From Imperialibacter sp040222385 (lineage in GTDB: Bacteria; Bacteroidota; Bacteroidia; Cytophagales; Cyclobacteriaceae): 64,000 bases of DNA. The notes under the pieces were generated by a model. The model was given only the letters and a program-made list of their open reading frames with translations, was not told the DNA's origin and searched no databases. A program made the position numbers and the translations under genes. Shown here in pieces: positions 1 through 7,050 of this stretch. The stretch lies in contig NZ_JAVKDF010000021.1 in the NCBI RefSeq assembly GCF_040222385.1, forward strand, positions 1 through 64,000, written 5' to 3'. Every line of letters starts with the position of its first letter. Position 1 is the stretch's first letter.

Positions 1-121
1 TCAGTTCGCCGTCTCTATCCATCAGTTCTAAGGTAAAAGCATGATACTCAACCTCAGGCTGCTCGTCTGAGCCGATGTTAACTGAATACTCGCCTTCCCA
101 TTTGCCAGTTAGATTTGCCAT
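1..121 (-). CDS. N-terminal part of an unknown protein, cut by the window edge
   Basis: A minus-strand reading frame opens with ATG at 121 and runs off the left edge without a stop after 40 codons. The visible start reads MANLTGKWEGEYS and continues with an acidic, Gly-poor stretch. The TGKWEGEY start recalls small beta-barrel proteins, but too little is present to assign a family. No other start in this frame lies nearby. Confidence 0.5.
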   Translation of the reverse strand, partial: MANLTGKWEGEYSVNIGSDEQPEVEYHAFTLELMDRDGEL

Positions 122-491
122 TCCGTGAAATTACCGCCAACATCCGGCTACAGACCGGTCCATACTCCCATTATATATTCATTTCCCACTTTCCTTCCTC
201 TTCATACCCCCTCCCACTCAAGAGCATCAACCAATCTACCAATAATCACCGATTTGGCGAAATCCTTCGTACTGCTCCTCTAACACTCACCTACATAATA
301 GCACATACCATAGCTTTTTTCACATAACACAAAACTAGCCATAACTGACAAATTTCAGTTTTATACATATATATCATTATTCTGTCATACTATATGTTAG
401 TACAAAAATTGAGTTAAAATATTTTGATTTACTGATAATATTCTTATTATTAAATCATATTTACCATCCATCCACTTAAAACATTCTTGAT
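122..491. other. AT-rich gene-free stretch
   Basis: No convincing gene is seen. A 70-codon frame at 115-327 has low-complexity composition and no family signature. The right half (about 320-480) is very AT-rich and probably holds divergent promoters for the edge gene and the gene at 492, but I find no exact TAnnTTTG element. Confidence 0.5.
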
Positions 492-965
492 ATGAGCATG
501 GAAAATGTAGTGGCGGTGCAAATTCCGCCGGCCGAGCTAAAGAAGATGCAGGCCAAAGTAAAGGAGCTCAACGACCTGATTGGCCCCTACCTCATCAGCC
601 TTACGGCCCAGCAGCGCAAAGAGGTGCTGGCCATGGGCGATTCGAGCGAGCCATTTGTGGCCAAATGCCTCGATTATGCAAAAAGTAACCCCGAGTTTTT
701 GCCAGGATACAACAAGTTGGAAGATTTTGAGATCGACTACACGGCGGTAAAGGATTTAACCACACTGGTGAGGCCGCTGAATCAGCTCACTGCCAACCTG
801 AACGACACCCACCTGATGAGTGGTGCGGAAGCTTACCGGGCTGCCCGCAACTACTATGAGTCGGTGAAGGTGGCCGCCAAAAACAATGCCCCGAGTGCCA
901 AGGTGATTTCGGAAGACCTCGGCAAGCGCTTTGCCGGTCAGGGCAAAAAGGCCAAAGCGGCGTAA
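492..965 (+). CDS. conserved Bacteroidota hypothetical protein
   Basis: 157 codons, no signal peptide and no membrane segment. The protein is mostly helical by composition: an N-terminal amphipathic stretch (PPAELKKMQAKVKEL, about residues 13-27), a central segment around residues 55-75, and a Lys/Ala-rich basic tail. The start at 492 was chosen because it is the first ATG; a second ATG two codons on is equally possible. It stands alone and is followed by a hairpin terminator at 993-1018. I do not recognise the function. Confidence 0.75.
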   Translation: MSMENVVAVQIPPAELKKMQAKVKELNDLIGPYLISLTAQQRKEVLAMGDSSEPFVAKCLDYAKSNPEFLPGYNKLEDFEIDYTAVKDLTTLVRPLNQLTANLNDTHLMSGAEAYRAARNYYESVKVAAKNNAPSAKVISEDLGKRFAGQGKKAKAA

Positions 966-992
966 AAGGTCGCAACAACCCAGCATCCGGAT

Positions 993-1030
993 AAAGGGCA
1001 GCTCATCAGCAGCCCTTTTCTTGTTTTTAG
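993..1030 (+). terminator. terminator after the gene at 492-965
   Basis: A stem AAAGGGC (993-999) pairs with GCCCTTT (1012-1018) and is followed by the T-rich run TTCTTGTTTTT. It sits 28 bases after the stop codon, as expected of an intrinsic terminator. Confidence 0.6.
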
Positions 1031-1126
1031 GGGTGGTGGGTGGTCGGTTCAGTGGTGGTAAAGGAATAGGTGAGCGCATACTCAGGAGGTTTATACTGCA
1101 CGAAAATGCTGTGCAACACCGCAATT

Positions 1127-1293
1127 GTCGTCATTCCGGAAAAGAAGGCCCCAAATTCCAAAAGGGGCTTTCTTTATCCCAGGCGGGCAGCCCGGAATCT
1201 CAAATGTTTCTCAACGGAGATTCCGCCGACGTGGAACGGATAATTTTCTTCAGACAAGGGAAGAAGTCTGAAGAAAATTTCCGGAATGACGAC
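1127..1293. repeat. 167-bp element with 16-bp terminal inverted repeats and nested stem-loops
   Basis: The ends are a perfect inverted repeat: GTCGTCATTCCGGAAA at 1127-1142 and its complement at 1278-1293. Inside are three further stems: AAGGCCCC/GGGGCTTT (1145-1152 and 1164-1171, one G-T pair), CGGAATCTC/GAGATTCCG (1193-1201 and 1217-1225, perfect) and a perfect 14-bp stem (1242-1255 and 1266-1279). The last stem overlaps the right terminal arm by two bases. The interior has no credible ORF. The shape fits a miniature inverted-repeat element or a structured RNA; no second copy is seen in this window. Confidence 0.7.
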
Positions 1294-1360
1294 GATCCGT
1301 GGCATGGATGCCGTTCTTTCTACGAAACTACCTTTTCTATCTAACTCCTTCCCCTATCTA

Positions 1361-1869
1361 GTTCACCGTCTGGTGTATCTAAGTCAAAATCTTTTGGAAC
1401 TTGTTCACTTGCCGTGGTAGTTGGTTCAACATCATCCGGTAATGGTTACCCGGCAGGCCGTTCTGCTTCCCTTTATATCCTATCTCAGTACCCATATTGC
1501 CGAGGCAGTTCACTGGCATGAGTAACTAGTTCAGTGCTGTTGGTTTCTGATTCACTCTTTTTCCGTTCTGGTTCAGAAATTTTGTAACCGATATACGGAA
1601 TTTTGGATGTTAGTTAGGGATTTTTGCATGTTACATACCGAATTCTGGATATCACATACGGAATTTTGCATATGACATAGGAAATTTTGGATGTTGGTTA
1701 CAGATTTTTGGATGTTATATACCGAATTCTGGATATCACATACGGAATTTTGCATATAACATAGGGATTTTCGGGTATCACATACGGAATTTTGGATATC
1801 ACATAGGAAATTTTGGATGTTACATACGAATTTTCGGGTTTGACATAGGAAAATTCGGATGTTAGAGAA
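1361..1869. repeat. array of about 24 tandem 21-bp repeats
   Basis: Units follow each other every 21 bases without spacers. In the left part (1361-1591) most units begin GTTCA or a near match, at 1361, 1403, 1424, 1445, 1508, 1529, 1550 and 1571, and the rest of the unit varies. From about 1576 to 1869 fourteen units are well conserved, around GGAATTTTGGATATC plus ACATAC, and a four-unit (84-bp) higher-order period appears (the units around 1639 and 1723 match). Because 21 is a multiple of 3, several frames stay open and give heptad-like repeats, but I regard these as by-products. Confidence 0.85.
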
Positions 1870-1879
1870 CATCTTTCAA

Positions 1880-1897
1880 GCATGTGAAGACACATGC
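1880..1897. repeat. short hairpin repeat, AAGA loop
   Basis: A perfect stem gcatgtg (1880-1886) and cacatgc (1891-1897) encloses the loop AAGA. The same arrangement recurs at 5207-5226 and, in reverse orientation (TCTT loop), at 5292-5311. It lies just after the 21-bp array. Confidence 0.6.
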
Positions 1898-1994
1898 CTT
1901 AACCGTTTGTGCTTGTATCTTCATACCCCATCCGAAGCTTCCTCCGAACTTTCTGGCCGTCATTGTTAGCCTTTACCGATTACACCACCAGGCA

Positions 1995-3293
1995 CTAAGC
2001 ATTCTGCATTGCTTCGGCCGATTCGTTGCTCTCTTTTCTTTCGCTTGGCTTAAAGATCATTCGGAAGATCTGGTCTTTGTAAATGTAGTAGCCCAGCCAG
2101 TTCAACAGCGTGGTCATCTTGTTCTTGAAGTTTACCAGCCCCATGATGTGCACAAAAATCCATATCAACCAGGCGGCAAACCCGCTGACGAAAACTTTCT
2201 GCCCCGGGAAGTCCAGCACTGCCTTGTTGCGCCCTATAATCGCCAGTGAGCCCTTGTCTACGTACCGGAAAGGGCGCCACGAAGCTTTTTCACGGTTCAG
2301 GTTATCGGCCAGGTTGCGGGCTTGCTGCATGGCGGGCTGCGCCAGCTGCGGGTGCCCCTGAGGATAGGCCTTGTCGGTCTGTATGATAGCACAGTCGCCC
2401 AGTGCATAAATGTTGCCGTAGCCCTGCACAAGGTTGTAGGCATTGGTTTTCAGCCTGCCACCACGACCTGTGCTTTCGGGGTAGAAACCATCAAACTGCC
2501 TCGCTTTCACCCCTGCAGCCCAAATCAGGTTTTTCGTTGCAATGGCTGAGCCATCGGACAGGTACACCGTGTCGGCCACAAAGTCGGCCACAAAGGTGTT
2601 GAGCAGCACTTCAACCCCCAGCTGACGCAGTTTTTTATGGGTATATTTCTGGGCATTGCCCGACATGGTCGCCAGCACTGCCTCGTTGCCGTCAATGAGA
2701 AAAATGTCTCCAAGGTCTTCCTCAGCCAGCTCAGGGTAGTCTTTCTTCAGAATGGTCGCCCGCATTTCAGCCAGTATGCCCGAAAGCTCCACGCCCGTGG
2801 GCCCGGCACCGGCAATCACAAAGCTCAGGAGCTTTTTGCGTTCCGCCCGGTCGTCGAGCCGGGTGGCCTTGTCCAGCCTCAGCAAAATGGTGTTGCGCAA
2901 CGACAGCGCATCGCTGATGGTTTTCATGGGCAGGCTGTTTTGCTCGATATTTTTGTTGCCAAAAAAATTGGCTTCTGTGCCCGTGGCCATCACCAGTATA
3001 TCGTAGTGCAGGGTGCCGTCCTTCAGCACAATCGTGTTGGTTTCCGGCACCACCCTTACCAACTCGCCCAGGCGAAACCTAACGTTCTTTTTGTTTTGCA
3101 GGATTTTCCGGAACGGGTAACTAATAGCCGACGGCTCCATAAACCCCGTGGACACCTGATAGATCAATGGCGGGAAAAAGTTGTAGTTGTTCGCATCCAC
3201 CAGGGTGATCCGGTAGTGCTCATTGTTCCCCATTTTTTTAACAAACTCCAAACCAGCGAAGCCGCCACCTACCACGATAATTTCCTTTTTCAT
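1995..3293 (-). CDS. ndh: type II NADH dehydrogenase (NDH-2)
   Basis: Single-subunit FAD enzyme that passes electrons from NADH to quinone at the inner face of the membrane without pumping protons. From the chosen start it has 432 residues. An FAD-binding GGGFAG lies at 9-14, the NADH-binding GAGPTG at 162-167, and the second FAD contact GNIYALGDCA at 293-302. A hydrophobic stretch near 367-388 and a basic amphipathic tail fit membrane attachment. An upstream ATG at 3320 is in frame, but AAGGAGGG precedes the ATG at 3293, so the inner start is preferred. It lies 64 bp downstream of the AhpD-like gene on the same strand and may share its transcript. Confidence 0.9.
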   Translation of the reverse strand: MKKEIIVVGGGFAGLEFVKKMGNNEHYRITLVDANNYNFFPPLIYQVSTGFMEPSAISYPFRKILQNKKNVRFRLGELVRVVPETNTIVLKDGTLHYDILVMATGTEANFFGNKNIEQNSLPMKTISDALSLRNTILLRLDKATRLDDRAERKKLLSFVIAGAGPTGVELSGILAEMRATILKKDYPELAEEDLGDIFLIDGNEAVLATMSGNAQKYTHKKLRQLGVEVLLNTFVADFVADTVYLSDGSAIATKNLIWAAGVKARQFDGFYPESTGRGGRLKTNAYNLVQGYGNIYALGDCAIIQTDKAYPQGHPQLAQPAMQQARNLADNLNREKASWRPFRYVDKGSLAIIGRNKAVLDFPGQKVFVSGFAAWLIWIFVHIMGLVNFKNKMTTLLNWLGYYIYKDQIFRMIFKPSERKESNESAEAMQNA

Positions 3294-3357
3294 TTCTCCC
3301 TCCTTTTCAAATTGAATCACTCATTGCGCCATTTAATGGAGGCGCTGTGCCCCATGT

Positions 3358-3792
3358 TCAAAAGGGTTTGTTGGTACTCACCGCAATCCTGTTCCAGGCG
3401 TTGATCACTGTTACTGTCATGATAATTTGTGCCAAATAGCGGTCTCCAAACAGACCAATGGCCTTTGCGTAGGTTTCGGGGGTTAACCCTTGCCTGTGAA
3501 CCAGCGTCACCTCCTCAGTCACCTGAAGAAGTACTCGTTCTTCTTCCGTAAAAAGGGTGGTTTCCCTCCATGCATTCAACAAAAAGAGCCGCTGTGGGGT
3601 TTCGCCCTGTTTGAGAGCTTCTTTGGTGTGCATGTCAATGCAAAAGGCGCACCCATTCACCTGCGAAGCCCTCACCTTGATCAGTGCCTGATGGGTGCTT
3701 GTGAGTCCGGCGTTGGCCACAAGCTGACTTAGATGATACAATGCCTTGTAAGCCTCCGGCTCAAGCGCATCTATTTGGATTCTTTGTTCCAT
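3358..3792 (-). CDS. carboxymuconolactone decarboxylase/AhpD-like alkylhydroperoxidase
   Basis: Predicted thiol peroxidase-type protein of 144 residues. The AhpD CxxC signature is seen as CAFCIDMH, with Cys48, Cys51 and His55, the residues that form the redox centre in this family. The length is normal for a single-domain member. It sits between a Crp/Fnr regulator (67 bp upstream) and NDH-2, all on the minus strand, a layout that suggests a response to oxidants or a changed redox state. Its natural substrate cannot be read from the sequence. Confidence 0.9.
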   Translation of the reverse strand: MEQRIQIDALEPEAYKALYHLSQLVANAGLTSTHQALIKVRASQVNGCAFCIDMHTKEALKQGETPQRLFLLNAWRETTLFTEEERVLLQVTEEVTLVHRQGLTPETYAKAIGLFGDRYLAQIIMTVTVINAWNRIAVSTNKPF

Positions 3793-3859
3793 AAATTGCC
3801 TCGTGTTTTAAACTTGAAACAAATTTATGGGACTGGGTAACCAAAAAAGTTAAACCAGT

Positions 3860-4426
3860 TTAAGAAGCGAGCCTGTTCCTGATTTCACTCAAATATTCCG
3901 GCGTAAAGCCCAGGTAGGAGGCTACCAGATATTGGGGCACCCTTTGGTTGAACTCGGGAAAAGCTTCGCTAAAATGGATATACAACTGCTCTCTGGTGTA
4001 CTGCCTGAAAAACTTCACCCTTAGCTGAGCGGCAGCGGCGGCCGACTGGTAAACATGCCTGAAATACTTCTCCATTACAGGGTGGTTTTCCAGCAAGGTG
4101 TCTGCTTCGGGCTTGGAGATCGTCAGGACTTTCGATGGTTCCACTGCCTGAATGCAGAATTCGGAATTTGTTTGCCGCTGGAAGGAAAACAGATCGGTAA
4201 GCCACCAGTTTTCTATGGCAAATTGGGTGGTTTGCTCAGCACCATTCTCCGCTACAAAAAACATGCGCAGGCACCCTTTCACAACAAAGTAATTGTGCCG
4301 GCAAATGGTATTTACTTCGTGTAAAACCTGCTTCTTTTTAACGTCTATGAGCTCAAAGTATTGGCTTATTTCGTCATACTCATCGTCGGTAAGCTCAACG
4401 AACTTCGAAATGTGCTGCTTCATCAT
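3860..4426 (-). CDS. Crp/Fnr family transcriptional regulator
   Basis: 188 residues. An N-terminal cyclic-nucleotide-binding-type beta roll (about 5-115) is followed by a dimer helix and a short C-terminal DNA-binding region ending VASYLGFTPEYLSEIRNRLAS. There is no N-terminal cysteine cluster, so an Fnr-like iron-sulfur sensor is unlikely. It precedes the AhpD-like and NDH-2 genes on the same strand and is a good candidate for their regulator. A dyad at 4449-4466, 23-40 bases upstream of its start, could be an autoregulatory site. Confidence 0.88.
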   Translation of the reverse strand: MMKQHISKFVELTDDEYDEISQYFELIDVKKKQVLHEVNTICRHNYFVVKGCLRMFFVAENGAEQTTQFAIENWWLTDLFSFQRQTNSEFCIQAVEPSKVLTISKPEADTLLENHPVMEKYFRHVYQSAAAAAQLRVKFFRQYTREQLYIHFSEAFPEFNQRVPQYLVASYLGFTPEYLSEIRNRLAS

Positions 4427-4448
4427 AGGTGCGTGATTTTGAAATAAA

Positions 4449-4466
4449 ATATCGTGAGTTCGATAT
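4449..4466. promoter_or_regulatory. dyad upstream of the Crp/Fnr gene
   Basis: ATATCG (4449-4454) and CGATAT (4461-4466) form a perfect dyad with a 6-base spacer, the spacing of Crp-type sites. It lies just upstream of the regulator start at 4426. The half-sites do not match the E. coli Crp consensus, so this is only a candidate. Confidence 0.3.
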
Positions 4467-4541
4467 AAGAATATAGCAAAGCGTAAGGTTTAATTTCATT
4501 CGTGTGAATTTATACGCAGCTACCTGGCGGCAGGTGCTCTT

Positions 4542-5024
4542 TCACAGCTCTTTTGTTAAAACAATCATGTCTCTGCATTCAATGCCGTTCTCAATAATTG
4601 GTTCGTCATAGTTCTCTTTAAAAAAGTCCCGCTCTATGCCGGTTATTCTAAACCCTACTTTTTGATAGAGATACAGCTGCCCAACGCTTGAGTTGCCGGT
4701 TCCGATGATGATTTTCTTCAGTCCTTTCAGTTTTGCTTTCTCAACGGCGTCATTCAACAATATCGTCCCGATTCCTTTTCCCTGAAAGCTTTCGTCCACC
4801 GCAATATTCTTGATTTCAACAGTTTCGTGGTCAATGCCAAAGAGAGCGTAACACCCAATGGTTCGCCCCTTCAAATCAGCTTTGTACACAATGGAGTCAA
4901 AAATATATTTATCGATAGCGTGTTTTGAAGGATCGGCAATTAACAAAAGGTCGTAAGGGAGGGCATCTGTTTTCTCAAGTGCCGTGATGACAAGGTCATT
5001 TGCTGCAATTGGCTTCTCTTTCAT
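4542..5024 (-). CDS. GNAT family N-acetyltransferase
   Basis: 160 residues with the GNAT fold. Motif A is visible as VDESFQGKGIGTILLNDAV (about residues 76-94), matching the Q/RxxGxG/A acetyl-CoA pyrophosphate loop. The downstream YQKVGFRITG segment matches the usual motif B region. It is a single-domain protein on its own transcription unit, upstream of the Crp/Fnr gene on the same strand. The acceptor substrate is unknown. Confidence 0.88.
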   Translation of the reverse strand: MKEKPIAANDLVITALEKTDALPYDLLLIADPSKHAIDKYIFDSIVYKADLKGRTIGCYALFGIDHETVEIKNIAVDESFQGKGIGTILLNDAVEKAKLKGLKKIIIGTGNSSVGQLYLYQKVGFRITGIERDFFKENYDEPIIENGIECRDMIVLTKEL

Positions 5025-5206
5025 ATATGCCCGGTGTCAGTATATTTTTCAAGTTACCACCAGTTTACCTGCAAAAAAAGTGCAGCATCCGCCACCGTGG
5101 CTCGTATCTTAACCTTGAGTGTGTTTGCGGTTGTGTGTTTTGGGATGGGTCTTCGCACCCCGTCCAAAATCGTCTCCGGAATTCGGGTACTAACAAACAG
5201 ACTCAA

Positions 5207-5226
5207 GGCATGTGAAGACACATGCC
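5207..5226. repeat. short hairpin repeat, AAGA loop
   Basis: Perfect 8-bp stem ggcatgtg (5207-5214) and cacatgcc (5219-5226) around AAGA. Eighteen of its bases are identical to the copy at 1880-1897. Confidence 0.65.
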
Positions 5227-5291
5227 ATAACGTGGCTGGTAAAATTGGCCGGTGCGTATTATGTGTCAGGGGTAGTGTCTTCACCGTTTGG

Positions 5292-5311
5292 GGGTTGTGT
5301 CTTCACAACCC
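5292..5311. repeat. short hairpin repeat, TCTT loop
   Basis: Perfect 8-bp stem gggttgtg (5292-5299) and cacaaccc (5304-5311) around TCTT, the reverse-orientation form of the AAGA hairpins. Confidence 0.65.
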
Positions 5312-5427
5312 GCCTCAAAACCCAGTGAACACAAGCGCCGCTAGATTCCCGCTTAGCCTTTTCGCTTGGCTTTCTCGCATAGCAAAAATGGCCAACCAAA
5401 ACGAGCGGGTGCAGCACCCAGTTGACA

Positions 5428-5715
5428 TCACTTGATCAGTAGCAAGCTGCTTTTATGCTTCGCATTTATCCAATGTTTGATTTGTGGTTCAATATTGACA
5501 TAGTCACCAGCTGTCAACGGCACTTTAACCCCTTCCTCATTTTCAAAAACCACCTCGCCAGTCAGGCAAAGCAACAATGCCGGCACTTTTGAAACATGTT
5601 CCTTTAATTGCTCTCCTGCTAATATTTGCATGGAGACGGCACTACCTTCCGGCGATTTAAATAACGCAGCTGTGGAAACTGCTTTTGTGTCCTGATGCAG
5701 ATCTTTAATGTTCAT
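5428..5715 (-). CDS. small cupin-domain protein
   Basis: 95 residues forming a single cupin barrel: the sequence passes from VSMQILAGEQLKEH through GEVVFENEEGVKVPLTAGD to IEPQIKHWINA. Cupin motif 1 is degenerate, with one clear histidine (in KEH), while motif 2 keeps a histidine in KHW; metal binding is therefore uncertain. The start codon overlaps the stop of the preceding membrane-protein gene (ATG at 5715, stop at 5712-5714), which points to one operon of three genes from 6508 down to 5428. Confidence 0.8.
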   Translation of the reverse strand: MNIKDLHQDTKAVSTAALFKSPEGSAVSMQILAGEQLKEHVSKVPALLLCLTGEVVFENEEGVKVPLTAGDYVNIEPQIKHWINAKHKSSLLLIK

Positions 5716-6098
5716 TTTCTTTTGTTAATGGTGAAATAAGCGAACAGCGCAAATGTTAATGTCAGGGCAATTCTGAATACCATTGCACCAACAGTTTTGG
5801 CCTCGTGAATACCGCCCGATTGGATATAAAACAGGAAGCCAATAAATGTGGCGGTCAATACGGCCGCCGAAAGCCCCAGGGTTTTATACGTCCAGTTTTT
5901 TGAGGCTAGCAGGCCATAAACAGCAATAAGATAAAGGAAGCTGCTGATGAAATTTGACCAGACAACGAACAACACATAGTTCCCTTCTTTTGCTCTGATG
6001 CCAAATAAATCGAAGATGACTGAGGTACTTAAAAAGAGTGTCAACAAACCAAAAGCTGCCAATACGGCACTTACCAGGTAATGGATGACCTTTTTCAT
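5712..6098 (-). CDS. four-helix membrane protein, unknown function
   Basis: 128 residues from the ATG at 6098, chosen because that ATG overlaps the upstream stop as ATGA. Four hydrophobic segments are seen, near 5-25, 42-62, 70-90 and 104-122. The protein ends with a short basic tail. No catalytic or binding motif is recognised. It is translationally coupled on both sides, to another small membrane protein and to a cupin, so the three probably work together. Confidence 0.75.
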   Translation of the reverse strand: MKKVIHYLVSAVLAAFGLLTLFLSTSVIFDLFGIRAKEGNYVLFVVWSNFISSFLYLIAVYGLLASKNWTYKTLGLSAAVLTATFIGFLFYIQSGGIHEAKTVGAMVFRIALTLTFALFAYFTINKRK

Positions 6099-6508
6099 GA
6101 TGGCGCTAGCGATTTCATGTTGAGAAAAGCCAAACCAAGCCAAACTACCGACGCCGTCATGGCGATGGCCCCTACCAATACTAAAGCAGGTGGCAAGCCA
6201 AAATACACTTCGGACAGAATGCCAATAGGCATCAGCAAGCCTGTTAAAGCCAGCCAGGAAACGGCTTTCACATTTTTCAGGTTGTCGCCAAAGCGCAGCA
6301 GTAAGTAGCCAATAAGGATATTTAGAAATGCGAACAAGTTGCCATGCACGTGTGCCAGGCGGGTTTCAAAATGTTTGCCAATACTGTAAGAGTTGACCCA
6401 CTCCTCTTTCCCCGGAGCAAAGTCCCGGAGATAAATCAACAGAAAACCATAGGCCATGAAGAAGCCCATTGTCAAAAAACCTATTGCGATGTTGTTTTTG
6501 CCGTTCAT
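6095..6508 (-). CDS. membrane protein with an HVHG motif, unknown function
   Basis: 137 residues with about four transmembrane helices (near 8-27, 52-73, 80-100 and 108-130). A conserved-looking polar cluster, ETRLAHVHGNLFAFLN, sits at the start of the second helix and puts two histidines close to the membrane, which could bind heme, metal or a substrate. I do not recognise the family. It is the first gene of a minus-strand operon, and a perfect 10-bp dyad lies directly upstream of its start (6515-6541). Confidence 0.75.
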   Translation of the reverse strand: MNGKNNIAIGFLTMGFFMAYGFLLIYLRDFAPGKEEWVNSYSIGKHFETRLAHVHGNLFAFLNILIGYLLLRFGDNLKNVKAVSWLALTGLLMPIGILSEVYFGLPPALVLVGAIAMTASVVWLGLAFLNMKSLAPS

Positions 6509-6514
6509 GATGCT

Positions 6515-6541
6515 CTTTTCTGAATTAATGTTTCAGAAAAG
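6515..6541. promoter_or_regulatory. perfect 10-bp dyad upstream of the membrane/cupin operon
   Basis: CTTTTCTGAA (6515-6524) and TTCAGAAAAG (6532-6541) are perfect inverted repeats with a 7-base spacer, ending 7 bases before the ATG at 6508. The position fits an operator over the promoter or leader of the operon. Confidence 0.5.
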
Positions 6542-7050
6542 TACCTCTATCAGGCTTGATATAGAATGACAAACGTCATGCTTCCAATATGATAAACACT
6601 TCACCACTGAGTCGGCGCAACGAGCTGGCCTGAAGGCAATACCGAGCGAGGTGTTCACGCAGCAAGGCTTGGTGGAACATCTCCATCAAGGTCTTCGGGC
6701 AGGAAAACCCCTGCTTCGACAACAAAAACTGGGAAGGAAAACTGCTTAATCGAAGAGTAGGCATCATCTTCTGGCCGATTGTTTTTTGGGAGAATCCTTA
6801 AAGTACATGTGCCCTCTCGAGATCAGCGTCATACTTGCCTGCCGCAACGAAGTGTAGGCGTGGTCGATTGCGGTTCCTAAGGCAGCTATCGGGAGAGCGA
6901 GCCGACGTGGAAGTTGTGTCTTCAGTTTCGGGTTGTGTCTTAACAACCCGTCCGAAATTTTGGAGTTGCATCTCCACACCCCGCCCAAATCTCCTCCGGG
7001 TTTTCGGGGTGCTGGTGAGTAATGACAGCACCTTTTACAGCCTTTTCTGC
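6542..7050. other. gene-free stretch, possibly gene remains, with hairpin repeats
   Basis: About 510 bp without a supported gene. Two minus-strand frames (6576-6767 and 6764-7075) lack family signatures and the second overlaps the end of the reductase gene. The right part holds a perfect hairpin at 6929-6950 and a related degenerate copy (GTTGCATCTCCACACC) near 6963-6982. Confidence 0.5.
6929..6950. repeat. short hairpin repeat, GTCTTA loop
   Basis: Perfect 8-bp stem cgggttgt (6929-6936) and acaacccg (6943-6950) around GTCTTA. It resembles the copy at 5292-5311 and is also followed by a CCGTCCGAAA-type sequence. Confidence 0.6.

Larger units (their letters stand above)
5025..5427. other. gene-free stretch with short hairpin repeats
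   Basis: About 400 bp with no supported gene. It holds two perfect hairpins (5207-5226 and 5292-5311) and a third degenerate copy near 5140-5190 (GGGTCTTCGCACCCC followed by CGTCCAAAATC). The sequence after the hairpins (CCGCCTCAAAACCC, CCGTCCAAAATCG) resembles that in the gaps near 1900 and 6930, so a longer degenerate repeat unit is likely. Confidence 0.6.

Noticed and set aside
931..1344. 137-codon plus-strand ORF
   Set aside because: It crosses a terminator and the nested inverted-repeat element; composition is not protein-like.
1361..1869. CRISPR array
   Set aside because: Units follow each other directly with no unique spacers, and no cas gene is near.
1573..1872. 99-codon minus-strand ORF with heptad repeats such as QNSVCD
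   Set aside because: It is a translation of the 21-bp tandem array, which keeps several frames open by its length; no start context and no non-repeat domain.
2637..3404. 255-codon antisense ORF over the NDH-2 gene
   Set aside because: It mirrors the GC-rich third positions of the NDH-2 gene; no recognisable fold.
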